Assembly: GCF_004379255.2 (NCBI RefSeq)
Contig: NC_056034.1
Span: 2,048,501 to 2,112,500, forward strand
Length of the DNA: 64,000 nucleotides
Direction of reading: 5' to 3'
Source of the DNA: Salvia splendens
Taxonomy: Eukaryota; Streptophyta; Magnoliopsida; Lamiales; Lamiaceae
The translations under genes were made by a program, and so were the position numbers. The notes under the pieces are model-generated. The model searched no databases. It saw only the letters and a list, made by a program, of their open reading frames with translations, and had not been told where the DNA came from. This document shows positions 47,081 to 59,378 of the stretch, one piece after another (within the stretch, counting starts at the first letter, position 1; the number at the start of each line of letters is the position of its first letter).

Positions 47081-50000
47081 ATGGCTACTAATTACAACTT
47101 CAATTCCTGCTTCTATCGCCCAATTTCTATCGCTTCCCGCCCAAAACGCCCTAAACCGAGATCCCTTATTCCAATTTTATGCAGCTCGGGCGCCAGCACA
47201 GAAAATGCAGAGGAGGAGTCGAAGAAATCGAAGAGAGCTCCAATGGAATTAGTCAAGTACGCGGTTACAATGACTGTGATCTCAGCCGCAATTCCGCAAT
47301 CCGTTTCCGCCGCGCCGAAGGTCTCGGAGAAGAAGCGATTGGGGAAAAAAACCGAGTCTTTGACCCCAGAGGAGCTGCTGAAATGGACAAAGGGGCTCCC
47401 CGTGGTATCGCAGAGGCTTCCCTACAGCGAAGTCTTGGATTTGAAGAGAGAAAACAAAGTTAAGCACATTATCAAGCCGCCGAGCGCGGCTTTGCGGCAG
47501 CGGCCGGAGGTGATTTTGGTGGTTATGGAGGATAATAAGGTGGTTAGGGTTGTCTTGCCTTCAATTGAGAGTGATTCTAAATTCTGGAAAGAGTGGGATG
47601 AGTTAAAGATTGATGGTATCTGTATGAATGCGTATAGTCCGTCTTTGAAGAAGCCTGATATCCCAGAGCCTTATCTTGGGTTCTTGTCAAAAATTCCGGT
47701 GTGGTTGTTTTCATTGGTGAAGCAGAAGCCTCAGTCGAAGAAGGCGTTGGAGCTGAAGAACTTGAGGGAGGATTTAAAGAGGAGGAGAAATGAGGAGCTG
47801 GTGAAGATGAGGGAAGACAGGGAGATGATGGAGAAGGCAATGAAGACGCAGAAGAAGATGGAGGAGAGGGAAAAGAGAAGGGAAATGAAGAAGGTGAAGT
47901 ACGAGGCGTCTCTGCGCCAGGCGCAGGAGAGCTCGGAGTATATGGCTAATGTATGGGATAAATTAGCTAGTGATCCGAATGTGTCAACGGCTCTTGGGTT
48001 TGTTTTCTTCTACATATTTTACAGAGTTGTTGTTCTTAACTATAAGAAGCAGAAGAAAGACTATGATGATAGGCTGAAGATAGAGAGGGCGGAGGCGGAC
48101 GAGAAGAAGAAGATCAGGGAATTGGAAAGGGAAATGGCGGGGATGGAGGCAGATGATGATGATGAGGAAGGAGGAGCTAAAGGGGAGGACAATCCTTACT
48201 CGCAAATGGCGAAGCAGTTCATGAAGTCTGGTGCTCGAGTTAGGCGGGCAAAGAATAGGAGGCTTCCACAATATTTGGAGAGAGGTGTGGATGTGAAGTT
48301 TACGGATGTTGCAGGGCTTGGGAAAATCCGTCTTGAGCTCGAAGAAATTGTGAAGTTCTTTACACATGGGGACATGTATCGCAGGCGTGGTGTCAAAATA
48401 CCAGGTCAGGTTTCAATGAAGAATTGACCTATATAAGTACGTAGATAAAGCTTCAGAGTAATAACCTATATAACTCTGCAATTCAAGTATATCTCTATGA
48501 TTTGATAATGTGTTATATGCTTGGGCTCGTTTGGCTTGTTTTTAGCTAGGATGTAATATAGTATATGGAATTGCCAGGATGCTATAATGAGGTAATCTTA
48601 TGCTTATAGGTTCCCGTTTTCCAGTTTATTTAGTAAAGAAGTTCGAATTTCTGAATTTTGTCTGGAACATGCCCATTACAGATAGGTGAATGAACAACCA
48701 AATTAGTTGTGTGGTTCTTTGTGGGTACATCACTAGCTATCTTGGTCTTGGTGCAAAACTTATTTCTTCGAAACTCTTTGTTGATGAGCTTCCTTTGTTG
48801 CTAACAAGAGGTACATGTATCTAGGGGTTACAGATCGTGAAGCTTCAGGGCCATCAACTTATGATTAGTTCTGTTTTAATCTTATTGTGATTCTTTCATA
48901 TTTAAAAAATTGACTCGGTTTTAGGATCTGAGATGTGAAGAATATATGATCTATGCAACAATTCGGTTTAGGAAGTAGAAATATATGTTGCCTAATGTTG
49001 GGTTGGAATACGTCAGGTGGTATACTTCTTTGTGGCCCTCCAGGAGTGGGGAAGACATTATTAGCAAAAGCTGTTGCTGGTGAGGCAGGTGTAAACTTCT
49101 TCTCCATATCTGCATCTCAGTTTGTCGAAATATATGTGGGAGTTGGTGCTTCTCGTGTACGAGCACTCTATCAAGAAGCAAGGGACAATGTGAGATTTCA
49201 ATTCCTTTTATCTGATTATGGCGATTGTTGGACTTCATTGGATCAAGCAAATAGGTTCACTAGTCAGAACGTGGAATGCTTTTGATACTCGATTCCTAAA
49301 TTCTATTATTTTGTTATGATTCCACCTTTGAGCTAGCATTTTTTTTGTGGGGGGGGGGGGGTTCCATTTCTTGCAAGTTCGATGAGAGATCAGAACATGT
49401 TTGCTCTCTTTGCTCATTAATTCTAATATTTGCTCCTTTTTGTCTATGAGATTCTTACTACATTTGCTCATCAAAGACCATGCATTGTTGTTTTCTTACT
49501 TTCACATAGCTTATATTTGTGGAAGTGATGTGATGTGAGTGAGTCGTGCATTTGCAGGCTCCATCTGTTGTTTTCATCGATGAACTGGATGCTGTTGGAA
49601 GGGCACGTGGTTTGATTAAGGGGTCTGGTGGGCAAGAACGTGATGCTACTTTAAATCAGGTCTCTTGCACATATTTGATTGCTTGTAGTTGTGACACAAT
49701 AATGGTATGATTCGACTCTAATATAAAATACCTTATCGATCCTCTAGCTTCTTGTGTGCCTGGATGGGTTCGAAGGCAGAGGAGAAGTCATTACCATTGC
49801 TTCTACAAACAGGCCAGACATTTTGGATGCAGCGCTTGTGAGACCAGGGAGGTTCGACCGGAAAATACACATACCCAAGCCTGGACTGATTGGCCGTGTT
49901 GAAATTCTGAAGGTGCGATTTGTTGCTTCCATCAGCAGTACTTTCAATTGGTCTACGCAGTCTCATTGTTTGGTCTCAGGTTCATGCTAGGAAGAAACCA

Positions 50001-51524
50001 ATGGCCCCTGATGTGGACTACTTGGCTGTTGCGACCATGACTGATGGAATGGTTGGTGCTGAGCTGGCCAACATTATCGAGGTTGCTGCTATCAACATGA
50101 TGCGCGATGAAAGAACAGAGGTATTTCACTTGAAAACCTTCACTGGCCACTCCTCGCTGTTAAAATAGGCAGAGATTGTTAGTTTGTCATTTGCGAGTCG
50201 AAATTCTTTTATGGAATATTTATATGCCTGTCTTTTATTCGTGTTTTATCATCATCGATGGTTCCATAATTGCAAATTTGTTTGATGCGCTCATGACAGA
50301 TTACTACTGATGATTTGTTACAAGCTGCACAAATAGAAGAAAGAGGCATGCTTGACAAAAGAGAGAGAAGCCCCGAGATCTGGAGGCAAGTAGCTATAAA
50401 TGAAGCTGCAATGGCCATAGTTGCTGTCAATTTCCCGGATCTCAAAAATATCGAGTTTGTATGTTATGATCTTTGCCTAGCAGCACTTTTATTAAATTCT
50501 GTTAATGAAATAGGAATTTCTTAAGTACTATCGTTTTTTTCGTTTTAGGTGACGATTTCTCCAAGAGCCGGAAGAGATTTAGGTTATGTCCGCCTAAAGA
50601 TGGACCATATTATATTTAAGGAAGGAATGTTGAGGTAGTTACCCTTTCAATTATAATCAAATTTGAAGTTCTGCCACACTTGCTGATTCAATTTGTTTTC
50701 AGCCGGCAGTCTCTCTTGGATCACATCACTGTCCAACTTGCTCCACGTGCAGCAGACGAACTCTGGTATGGGGAAAATCAGGTAACAAGACCCCAAGTTT
50801 CGATCTTCATATTTAATTTTGGAAATGAATTTCATATATACAATTCTGTTCTTAATAAACCGGTGTAAGTTACCCGAGTATTGTCCAGTATCTGGAATTT
50901 TGTTTCTGATGGTCCTACTGTTGAATTGATGTACTCAGTTGAGTACCATCTGGGCAGAGACGGCCGATAATGCTAGATCTGCTGCACGAACCTTAGTGCT
51001 TGGTGGTCTTTCCGAGAAGTATTTTGGCTTGAACAGTTTCTGGACCGAAGATAGAATTGACGTAAGTTTCCTTCCATATCTCGCTCGCGGTCATGAAAGC
51101 AAAGAAACCGAGATGTTATATGATATATCAGTCATTGTATAATGCCCAACATACAAAATCTTGATTTTCAGGAAATTGATTCAGAGGCGCTGCGGATCCT
51201 TGACGTCTGTTATGAACGTGCAAAAACGGTACTGTGTGAAGAGATTCACCGTTTTTTTCATGTCTGTGGGCAAAAGATATTAAGACTTTGTTCATGCAGA
51301 TTCTTGGGAGAAACCGCGAGCTTTTGGATGCCGTTGTGGACAGGCTCGTGGAGAAGAAGAGCTTAACCAAGCAAGAATTCTCCGACTTAGTTGAGCTCCA
51401 TGGATCTGTACAAACTATGCCGCCTACCATACTTGACATTAGAGCCGCCTCACAGTTACAGCTGCAAAACATTCTTTCAGACACCGAAGAAGCGGCAGCT
51501 CGTTCGAGCATTGTTTCAACATGA
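47081..51524 (+). CDS. FTSHI2: Inactive chloroplast FtsH-like AAA protein FTSHI2 (EMB2083-like)
   Basis: Eleven exons (47081-48404, 49017-49189, 49558-49659, 49748-49912, 49980-50120, 50300-50458, 50549-50634, 50703-50781, 50939-51061, 51172-51228, 51300-51524) give 877 residues, close to the 876 I recall for Arabidopsis FTSHI2. A Ser/Arg-rich N-terminus looks like a chloroplast transit peptide. A charged coiled-coil-like stretch (about 225-295) precedes a membrane segment near 305-323 ([14 protein letters not shown]). The AAA module has Walker A GPPGVGKT (about 447), Walker B VVFIDELD (about 503-510) and the second region of homology [18 protein letters not shown] (about 553). The protease motif HEXXH is replaced by NEAAM (about 669), so zinc proteolysis is lost. 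FtsHi proteins form an inner-envelope complex tied to protein import and are essential for embryos in Arabidopsis. Confidence 0.96.
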
Positions 51525-52031
51525 TCATATATATATATATATATAAAAGGTATAATCCACGTCCTCTGTATTCCTGGGGATCATCAAATGAAGACTCTCA
51601 AATATAACTTTTAAACACTGTTTCTTATGTTTTAGGGAAAAAATCATGTTTCTTCACCCCGGGAACAGAGGTATGGGCTTATTATATTCTCAATTGGTAA
51701 CACACGATTGAAAGCCGAGCTTCGTCCCTAGAATGCAAACGAGCAGCTCCGGCCTGAGTTTGTTCCTGAATCCGGTATATTCTCAATTGTGTTTTAGCAG
51801 TTCTCCTCTTTTGGTTTGAATCAGTATTGTGACTGTATACATAATATGTTATGGTAGGTATGATAATCTTTGGTTATGTAATCCAACAACGAAAACATAG
51901 TAGTAGTAGATCATAAGATAAAAAGACATTGTTTTAAGTAATTAATCTTATATAATTTGATCATAAACAATTTGTATCCATAATAATACAATTACTATTA
52001 TTTAAATGAAGTTAGAAAGATAGGGTTATGA
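51525..52031. other. 3' region between FTSHI2 and the prolamin-like gene
   Basis: A (AT)n run lies at 51527-51545 just after the FTSHI2 stop. Sequence at about 51855-52010 is repeated in altered form at about 58500-58715, so this flank belongs to a segmental duplication. Confidence 0.6.
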
Positions 52032-52355
52032 TCAGCCTTGACAATGTTGAAGTACGGCTGAAGCTCTACCGGGAGCGGCGTCAGGGCGTTGGCAAGGGTA
52101 ATTGTGTATTAAGTCATCAACAATTGCATAGTAGCAATCCCAACTCATCACCACATCATCAAGGAAACCACAACAAATACCATTAGGGTAATCATCATCA
52201 TAAATAAAATTGCAGATCTCTTTCAGCAGCGAAAATTTACAATCATCATTCCAAATCTTGTAGCACTCTTTCACATCCACGCTTACTGAATCACTCATTA
52301 CAACCATACTACTTATCATAATCACCATCACCACGATTGAGTTTTGAGGACTCAT
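52032..52355 (-). CDS. Small secreted prolamin-like (ECA1-type) cysteine-rich protein
   Basis: A single exon of 107 residues. The first 26 residues (NSIVVMVIMISSMVVMSDSVSV) form a likely signal peptide. The mature part has eight cysteines in the order C, C, C, CC, C, C, C (ECYKIW, DDCKF, EICNF, GICCGF, WDCYY, YPCQ, QHCQG), the plan of the prolamin-like family (PF05617). Members are secreted, often expressed in egg cells or embryo sacs; EC1 proteins of this group act in gamete fusion in Arabidopsis. Which branch this belongs to is not clear. A TATA box (TATAAAAG on the minus strand, 52404-52397) sits 42 bases upstream, which supports the start and a very short leader. Confidence 0.82.
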   Translation of the reverse strand: MSPQNSIVVMVIMISSMVVMSDSVSVDVKECYKIWNDDCKFSLLKEICNFIYDDDYPNGICCGFLDDVVMSWDCYYAIVDDLIHNYPCQRPDAAPGRASAVLQHCQG

Positions 52356-52396
52356 GCTTCTAAGATACTATAATATCCATACAACATCCCATCTTG

Positions 52397-52404
52397 CTTT
52401 TATA
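52397..52404 (-). promoter_or_regulatory. TATA box of the prolamin-like gene
   Basis: TATAAAAG on the minus strand, 42 bases before the ATG at 52355. Confidence 0.65.
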
Positions 52405-52593
52405 CATCTCATATCACCCACCTACTTCCATTCATTTCATAACTCGTAACCTACATTATCAGTTAATAACCTCAAATTTAACCAACCATCAATTAAATTG
52501 TAATTAAGAAGCTGAACTTAAACTGAAAATTTTAAGCCTTCGTTCATAACTGAAAATAGAAATTTAAATCCACATGCTGTCAATTCTTGGCAT

Positions 52594-55194
52594 CTAATGA
52601 TGAATATAATAATCGATACACTTTTTCTTCAAAATAGGTAGGTCGTCGCCAGTGCAGTTCCGTGGCAAGTTGTTCACCATATCCATCTCCTGGAATTCGC
52701 TCCGGTCGAAATACCAGTCTCCCACGGCTTCTGCTATATTCTGAAAAATGCACTTCATATTAAATTAGTAGTGTGTGGCCAAACAATTTGTGTGACAGAT
52801 ACTTTATATAGTTTCACTTACTTTGTTAGCAAGTCCGTTTCCAACAATCAATGAGCATGTCGAACCGCTTATCTCTTCCATATGGCCATGTCGGTAGCAG
52901 CTATGTACAAAATAGCCTCTCCTTGAGGAGCTATTCGCAATTGCACTTTTCAGCGTATTTATCAATATGAACCTAAAACCTAAACAAAAATAAAACAAAT
53001 AGTATGAGAGATAGATTCATATTAAATCGAGTTAAAAAATAGTAATTATATTGTATATACCTTTCATGATTTCTATCTCAGTCCAATTGCAAGACATTAA
53101 GTTATGGATGCAACTGGTCCATTTCGGGCTTCTATTAGGGAACAAAGTAACTCCTATCTGTGAAGATTGGAAATAAAAAATATATATTATTAATGACATC
53201 AAAGATTTTATGAATACTAATAATTATTACTGTGCATTATAAGATTGCCCATACCTGATATGCGTCAAATGCTGATTCAATTAAAAATAGTGGGGTTTGG
53301 ATATCCGGGACCAAATTTTCAGGAAATAAACACTACAAAGATAAATATAATTATGAGGAATGCTTAATTATATTGTCCGGAAAAGTAACGAATATAAGTT
53401 AGCTAATACTCCCTCTTTCTCGCGTTACTTAAGTCACTTCTTTTTTGCACTCGTTTCGGAAAATGATAATAAATAGTTAAAATGTAGAGAGAGCAAATTA
53501 AGAGAGAGAATAATATAGAGAAGAGTCTTCTCATTTGTATTCCCTCACTTACTTTATTCCTTTTTTAACTATTTATTAAGTATCATTTTTCCAAAATAAG
53601 TGCAAAAAAATGACTCAGGTAATGTGAGACGGAGAGAGCACTATAATCATACCAGAGTTGGGCTAAATTTGGATGTGCATGATGTGGGCAACATATTCGT
53701 CAAACCCTATATATACATAATAAAAATGAGGAATTAATGTAAGAATCCACGTGTTAATAATATATAATACAACTTGATTATATAACAAAATAAACTGAAA
53801 GAAAAATAGTACATACATGTGTTGATACCACTCTATAGAAGAAAGATTCTCTCCAATCAGCCCCCAAAAAATGCTCTCTAGTAGCCAAACAAAATTAATC
53901 AATGATATAGTAGTTTACAATAATACATTCATAATATTTTTTGATAATTAGGTAATTAATCTAGATAGTCTTACCCATGAATGAAAAAGCCTGAATCAGA
54001 TACGCACTTCACTCTAGTTGTGATGTGAAACAACGATTGAAACTTATCACAATGTAAAGTCGTGGCTAATCCACCTGCCGAACCGCCTGACAATAAAGCC
54101 TATAAAAATAATATAAATTAATATCACATAGCAATCAAAATTTAACTAATTCAAGAGTTATTATAATTTAATAGCACATACATTTTTTGCATTTCCCATT
54201 CCGATACGTAGGAGCTCATCCATCATGGCATCATATATTCTCGCACCTCTATAAGTCAGGTTGTACTTCTATGTAAATGTTTCAAAAATTGAAAAATGAG
54301 TGAAACGATGTAGCTATAATTGAATTGAGTAAAACATACAATTAGGACTAAACTGGACTCATCAACCTTCTAGTTCGTGTCGAACTATCCAGTCCGGATT
54401 TAAAAGAGTGAATGTTAGTTTAATATAACTAATTGTGCTTATTGGTGACATGCAAAAAATTTAAAAACTTACCGGGTCTACATCTTCAACATCGGACATG
54501 AAAGATGAGCCGTCACAGTAGAAGATTTTGAACACGTTCCAATTGTAGAAATCTGAAATCATACATATGCGAGAATTAAGGTATATATTTCAAATTAGAG
54601 AAATGAAATTGTGATTTTGATAATATTTAACTACACATATATACCAGGGTTCAAGGTGGAATTGGCTTCGAGCATCCCTCCGAAGGTTACACTACCATTA
54701 ACCTTCGATATAAGCTTAGCACTACTTCCTAGATCATTTTTGGATCTATTGAGGCATTCAGTTACATCCCAACACCACCCACCACCCTTGCAACTCCAAA
54801 TTGTTAATCATAAAAGCTTATAAACTCAATAATATATAATAGAAGTATTTATGATAAAAATCCACAAAAGTTGTTCATATTCATATACCTGAAGGATTAC
54901 GTGCCAATTGTCGATTCCGTCTCCGAACCCTGGACTATAAGCATAGGCTGGAGGGGTGCCGTCTAGACAAACTATATATATATATATAAATCATTTATAG
55001 TTTAGTTAGTTAAGCAAACAATGAATTAGTAATAATTAAGAATTAAACATATACTACTATATGTGCGTGTGTATGTATATACCAGCTCCTTTGGCAATAG
55101 CGGAGTCCAATAGGGAGACGGTTACTTTTTGGTCTGCTTCGATTCCGGCCATAACCAAACATAATATAGTCAGTGCCACTAGTAATGTAGCCAT
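52594..55194 (-). CDS. Pectin acetylesterase (PAE family)
   Basis: Twelve exons (55194-55083, 54971-54889, 54786-54645, 54552-54473, 54268-54182, 54099-53975, 53877-53817, 53706-53653, 53332-53255, 53157-53061, 52979-52822, 52740-52594) join to 407 residues with agreeing phases. A signal peptide ([14 protein letters not shown]) is followed by the family blocks [21 protein letters not shown] and [16 protein letters not shown]. The catalytic serine is in GGSAGG (about S175), the aspartate in SAFDAYQ (about D271) and the histidine in CYRHGH (about H337). The enzyme removes acetyl groups from wall pectin after secretion. Relatives usually have Cys before the serine motif (GCSAGG); here it is GGSAGG. 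A leader intron (donor near 55615, acceptor near 55206) is likely. Intron 8 holds a MITE. Confidence 0.94.
53409..53638. mobile_element. Stowaway-like MITE inside intron 8 of the pectin acetylesterase
   Basis: Left end CTCCCTCTTTCTCGCGTTAC with TAAGTCAC and right end closing GTGAGACGGAGAGAG are inverted copies. The left flank is TA (53407-53408), the right flank CA where TA is expected. It makes up about 230 of the 320 intron bases and ends 14 bases from exon 8. Confidence 0.82.
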
Positions 55195-55570
55195 CACTTG
55201 TGTCTCTGCACAATGATTGAAATTAAATTAGCTTCTTAATTACTTATCAATGACAAGAAAAAACACAAAATATGAAGTAGAAACACAACAATAATTCATC
55301 ATAATTTTCAAAGGGCATAGGACTCACAGATATGAAGAAAACTGAGGTCAAGTTTTTACTATATTAAGTACTATATAGCATCATTAGTTTGGGAAGGGAT
55401 TAATTAACCTAAATTACAGAAGAAAATTACTATTAATTGATAAAAGCAGTGATTAATTAGAAGGGTATATGAACAAGCATTCTGAATTACACCTAAAAAT
55501 TCATATATAGTCAACGGAAGTAATTTTTTCAAAACCAAGGTTTCAAAAATGAGATTTGTGCAGCAGATCT

Positions 55571-55702
55571 GAAAGGAAAGGAAAGGAAAGGAAAGGAAAG
55601 GGGAAGTATAACATACGTAGACAGAGACGGAGATGGAGACGAGTTCAAAGACGAAGCTGAAATTCGAAGCAGAGGCAGAAGTGTGTGTGTGTGTGTGTGT
55701 GT
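55571..55702. repeat. Microsatellites in the leader of the pectin acetylesterase
   Basis: (GAAAG)6 at 55571-55600 and (GT)11 at 55681-55702. They lie in the probable leader intron and leader/promoter of the minus-strand gene and are likely length-variable. Confidence 0.9.
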
Positions 55703-55759
55703 GACTGAGAGAGGCGGAAGTGTGAGACTGAGAAGCAGTATGAATCTCCACTCTTTATT

Positions 55760-56208
55760 AATAGAGCTGGAGATGGAGATAAATTTTCCTAAATCTGCAT
55801 GGAATTGGAGCATTGTGATTGGTCTACACAAATAGTATTATTCTTTATTTATATTCTCACTCTCAACATACATATCCCAAATTTAAAATAACTCACACTC
55901 CTACTAAATTACTCCACCTATAAATCAGATTATATGCTACTAAAACTTCAAATAAAGAGCTTATATTTTTATCAATAAAAATAAAAATGATCAACAAATA
56001 TTAGGTCTTCAAGACTTCAACTAATATAGATTATTGATACTATATCGTATTCGAGTTTTACTTAGTTATTAATCCAACCAATTTTGAGATTTTTCTCTAT
56101 AATATTTTAATCAATACTATATGAAAATTAATGGATTGTTATATGCCCGTTAATTTTTTGGATTATAGAATAGGGAGTATTTCCAAAGAAAAAATCATTC
56201 AAAAATTA
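55760..56208. other. Intergenic stretch upstream of the pectin acetylesterase
   Basis: AT-rich. It contains the likely promoter of the minus-strand gene, with an ATTAATAAAG-like TATA region at about 55755-55766. No coding sequence. Confidence 0.5.
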
Positions 56209-56731
56209 CTCCCCCTTCCGCCAACAGGAGTCCCTTTTTTCCATTTCGGTCCGTCTGCAAACCGTGAATAGGAATCCAGGTTCATTTTTACTACTCCATC
56301 CGTCTCGACTAAGACGACACATTTCTTAGCCGACACATGATTTTAAGAGTTATTGGTTAATGTATTTAACTGAAGAGAGAAAAGTGATGGTAAGTATTAA
56401 AATAGAGAGAGAAAGAAGATGAATATTTAAATAGGAGTGAGAAAATGTGGTTAGGTGTATTAATTGAAGAGAGAAAGTTACCAAAAAAGAAAATGTGTCA
56501 TCTTAGTTGTGACAAACTAAAAAAGGAAAACGTGTCATCTTAAGTGGGACAAAGAGAGTATTATATAGGCCTTACGTTCAACTAATTCATTCCACTTATA
56601 TTTCATTTAAAACTACTCCGTATATAATATAAGTAGACTCTTATTCCACGAACTTTTTTTACACACTTTTCTTAACAATTTTTAAAACCCGCATAAAAAT
56701 ATGAGACTCCTATTTGCGGATAAGAAGCTCT
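56209..56731. mobile_element. Stowaway-like MITE interrupted by another MITE
   Basis: Left end CCCCCTTCCGCCAACAGGAG and right end near 56690-56731 (GAGACTCCTATTTGCGGATAAG) are inverted copies and resemble the element at 38810-39043. The middle (56294-56558) is a different MITE. The outer right terminus is worn and its TA duplication unclear. Confidence 0.72.
56294..56558. mobile_element. Nested Stowaway-like MITE
   Basis: Ends CTCCATCCGTCTCGACTAAG and its inverse, closing GGGACAAAGAGAG, are flanked by TA at 56292-56293 and 56559-56560. It is inserted in the left part of the outer MITE and so is the younger of the two. Confidence 0.85.
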
Positions 56732-56739
56732 CCGTGTTT

Positions 56740-58499
56740 TAGAGTTACATCTATCCTTAGAAATTGACTCAATAATGTATCTAGCTACTCCCATTGTAGT
56801 AGGAATTCACGTGAATTTGTATTCCCAAGATAGGAATTCATTTTAATTTGACCAATTTGACAAGTTACATTTCCCAACTTGATGTGATATATGCCCACTA
56901 TATAATAATGGAGCATTAACATTAATATGTCAAAACATATCAATTGATGCATCTTGATATTGCATTCACTTTTTTGCCTGCTGAATCTTGTAAAACATGG
57001 GCCATAAATTTATTATTGCACCAAAGGTAGTGTAAATGAAGGCGAGATAAGTATTTTTGACAATTGATTTTAACTTTAAATAGAACAAAATTCCTAATCT
57101 TTAGGTATATCTGTTTTGCCATTAAAGGAATGAATTTTGGCCTACCATCCAATTTGTCGCATTTGTGATCTTTCGCAATATCATATCCATAGATTAGCAA
57201 TATAGTAATTATTTTCAATTTAACTCTTGAAAATAGCAAGTGACGATATTATTTCAACAGTTCAACTCAAAGACAAAGAATCATAAATGGTTGTGAGTAC
57301 TCCATTAATTAGAGATCAACAAATTGGTAGTATGTTTTTCAGATAATACATTATACTAGTATTAACTAAAGTTAACCGATAAGAATGAGTATTAATTAGA
57401 GATCAAGAAATTGGGAGTTCAATGTATTAAAACCGAGGCTTGATAAATATCCTTGTGATAAATTTATTTTCATTATAAATTCACAAAAAAATACACTTAT
57501 TTATTTTGGTCTATAAAATGACTTTGTGACTTAACCATAGTACTCTTATAAGACACTCCTAATTATTACTACTAGAGTTGGGTAGTATTTCCTGACCCAG
57601 TTATTTTTTAATGTACTAAATAAATATTTTGCATAACTTAATTGAAAAAACTTAACTCTTCTATAAAAGTAACTTGAGTAAATGATCTTTCGCAGCATCA
57701 TAATCCTAAATCCATACATTAGCAATATAATTATTTCAATATAACTCTTGAAAATAGCAAGTGACGATATTATTTCAACTTAAAGAGAAAAAATCATCAA
57801 TAATGTATGTACCCTTATTGTGAGTACTCCATTAATTAAATATCAACAAATTGGTGGCTGTTTTGGCGATAATACATTATACTACTAAGCTAAAATTATC
57901 ACAAAAGTTAGACTAATTTAATTCATGAAATAAATCAAAAGCAAGTTCACTAGTAAATTATTTTAGACAACAATGCAAATAATATATAAACTCGCCTTAT
58001 TTTGCAATTTGGGTGTTCCTTTCCAATTTGGGAGTAAGTATTATGCAAGACAAGATGAATTGAAAATTAAATGTTAATAACTAATAATTATGATTGAAAA
58101 TTGAAATACTAAGAATTTTGATTTACTCACAAAGCAATAAATGGGCTGTCAATATGGGCTTGTCAATAAAGAGGCTAATGGGCTATGAGTCATATTGCTA
58201 TTCTATTTTCTATTTTCAGCCCAATCGCTCAACACTTCACCTCCTTCGAAGTTTTTATTTTTTATTTTTTTATTAAGAAATCAGTGTATTATTCGAAACT
58301 TATTTAAAATAGAAGAAAATTTATATAAAGATCACAAGTAGACCAAGACGATATAATATCAGCTATGACCCTATGTCTTGATACATTCCATTTGTTGTTA
58401 TCTTTTAATCTTTTGTATGGATTGGGCCTTTCCTAAGTAGGAGTATCAACCATTTCTCTATATGTGTAATATTTTATTTATATACATAATATCTTAAGG
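56740..58499. other. AT-rich intergenic stretch with a local duplication
   Basis: No gene recognised. Two related segments of about 210 bases are listed separately. Confidence 0.5.
57167..57893. repeat. Direct duplication of about 210 bases (57167-57375 and 57684-57893)
   Basis: Both copies contain GATCTTTCGCA, then AACTCTTGAAAATAGCAAGT, GACGATATTATTTCAAC, GAGTACTCCATTAATTA and GATAATACATTATACTA in the same order, offset by about 517 bases. Several small indels show that the duplication is not recent. Confidence 0.85.
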
Positions 58500-58715
58500 T
58501 AAATATGATAATCTTTGGTTATTTATTTTACTATTTTTCAATAAATAAAACATGTTTGTTATGAATTAAGAAAGGATCAACTAATAGGACAAATGAATGA
58601 AAAATAGACCATAAGATAAAAAGACATTGTTTTCACTAATTAATCTCATATAATTTGATGACTAATACAATAACAAATTTGTATCCATGATCTACCCTTA
58701 TTAAAATTAAATGAG
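58500..58715. repeat. Diverged copy of the sequence at 51855-52010
   Basis: Both contain ATGATAATCTTTGGTTAT, AGATAAAAAGACATTGTTTT and TAATTTGAT in the same order. The source copy flanks the prolamin-like and pectin acetylesterase genes, so this marks one edge of a larger old duplication. Confidence 0.8.
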
Positions 58716-58914
58716 TTTAAAATAAATGATAGAAGTATCAGTCTACACAATTTAGTCACATATATGTAGCTATACTAAGAATAAAGATTAAACAAAAAAT
58801 TTACCCTTCATTAATTAACTAAAAGTACAAATTAAACTTCAAAGACTACCAATTTATGGTTTCTTATGTTGCATATTATCAATACATTTTTTTTCTCTCA
58901 AAAGTAGCTTCGTC

Positions 58915-59205
58915 GTCGATAGTAGTGCAGGTCCGTTGCAAGTCGTTGAGCATGTTCATCTCCTAGCACTTGTTTTGATCAAAGTACTAATCGCTCTGCT
59001 ATCGTCTGAAAAATACACGTAAAATTAAACTAATAGTGTGTGATCAAACAATTCTTTTCTAAAAGATTGAAATGGATTGGGCTAGAGTTTATATATACGT
59101 ATGTATGAATGTACCCGCTCCTTTAGCTATAGCCAACTCCAATAGAGAGATGGTGACATTGCTGGCTCTGTAGATTCCCACCGCAACCAAAGAAAATATA
59201 GTAAG
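58915..59205 (-). pseudogene. Pectin acetylesterase remnant A (first and last exon only)
   Basis: A piece like exon 1 (about 59205-59115, ending CTAAAGGAGCGG before GTAC) lacks a start codon. A piece like the last exon (59005 to about 58915, after a CAG acceptor) resembles the terminal exon of the gene at 52594-55194 but has a TGA in frame. Exons 2-11 are absent. No function possible. Confidence 0.82.
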
Positions 59206-59378
59206 TTTATAAATGAATTATTTATAATTCTTATATTGTGAAATTCAAAAGAATGGTTTAGTTTAATTATTACTATGTGAATATATGTTCATTCAAATTG
59301 GAAGACAAAAGTTTTATCTATTGAATCTATATATCGTGTTTCACAAAAAATCGAGGAAGTGTCATAATTATATAGTAC

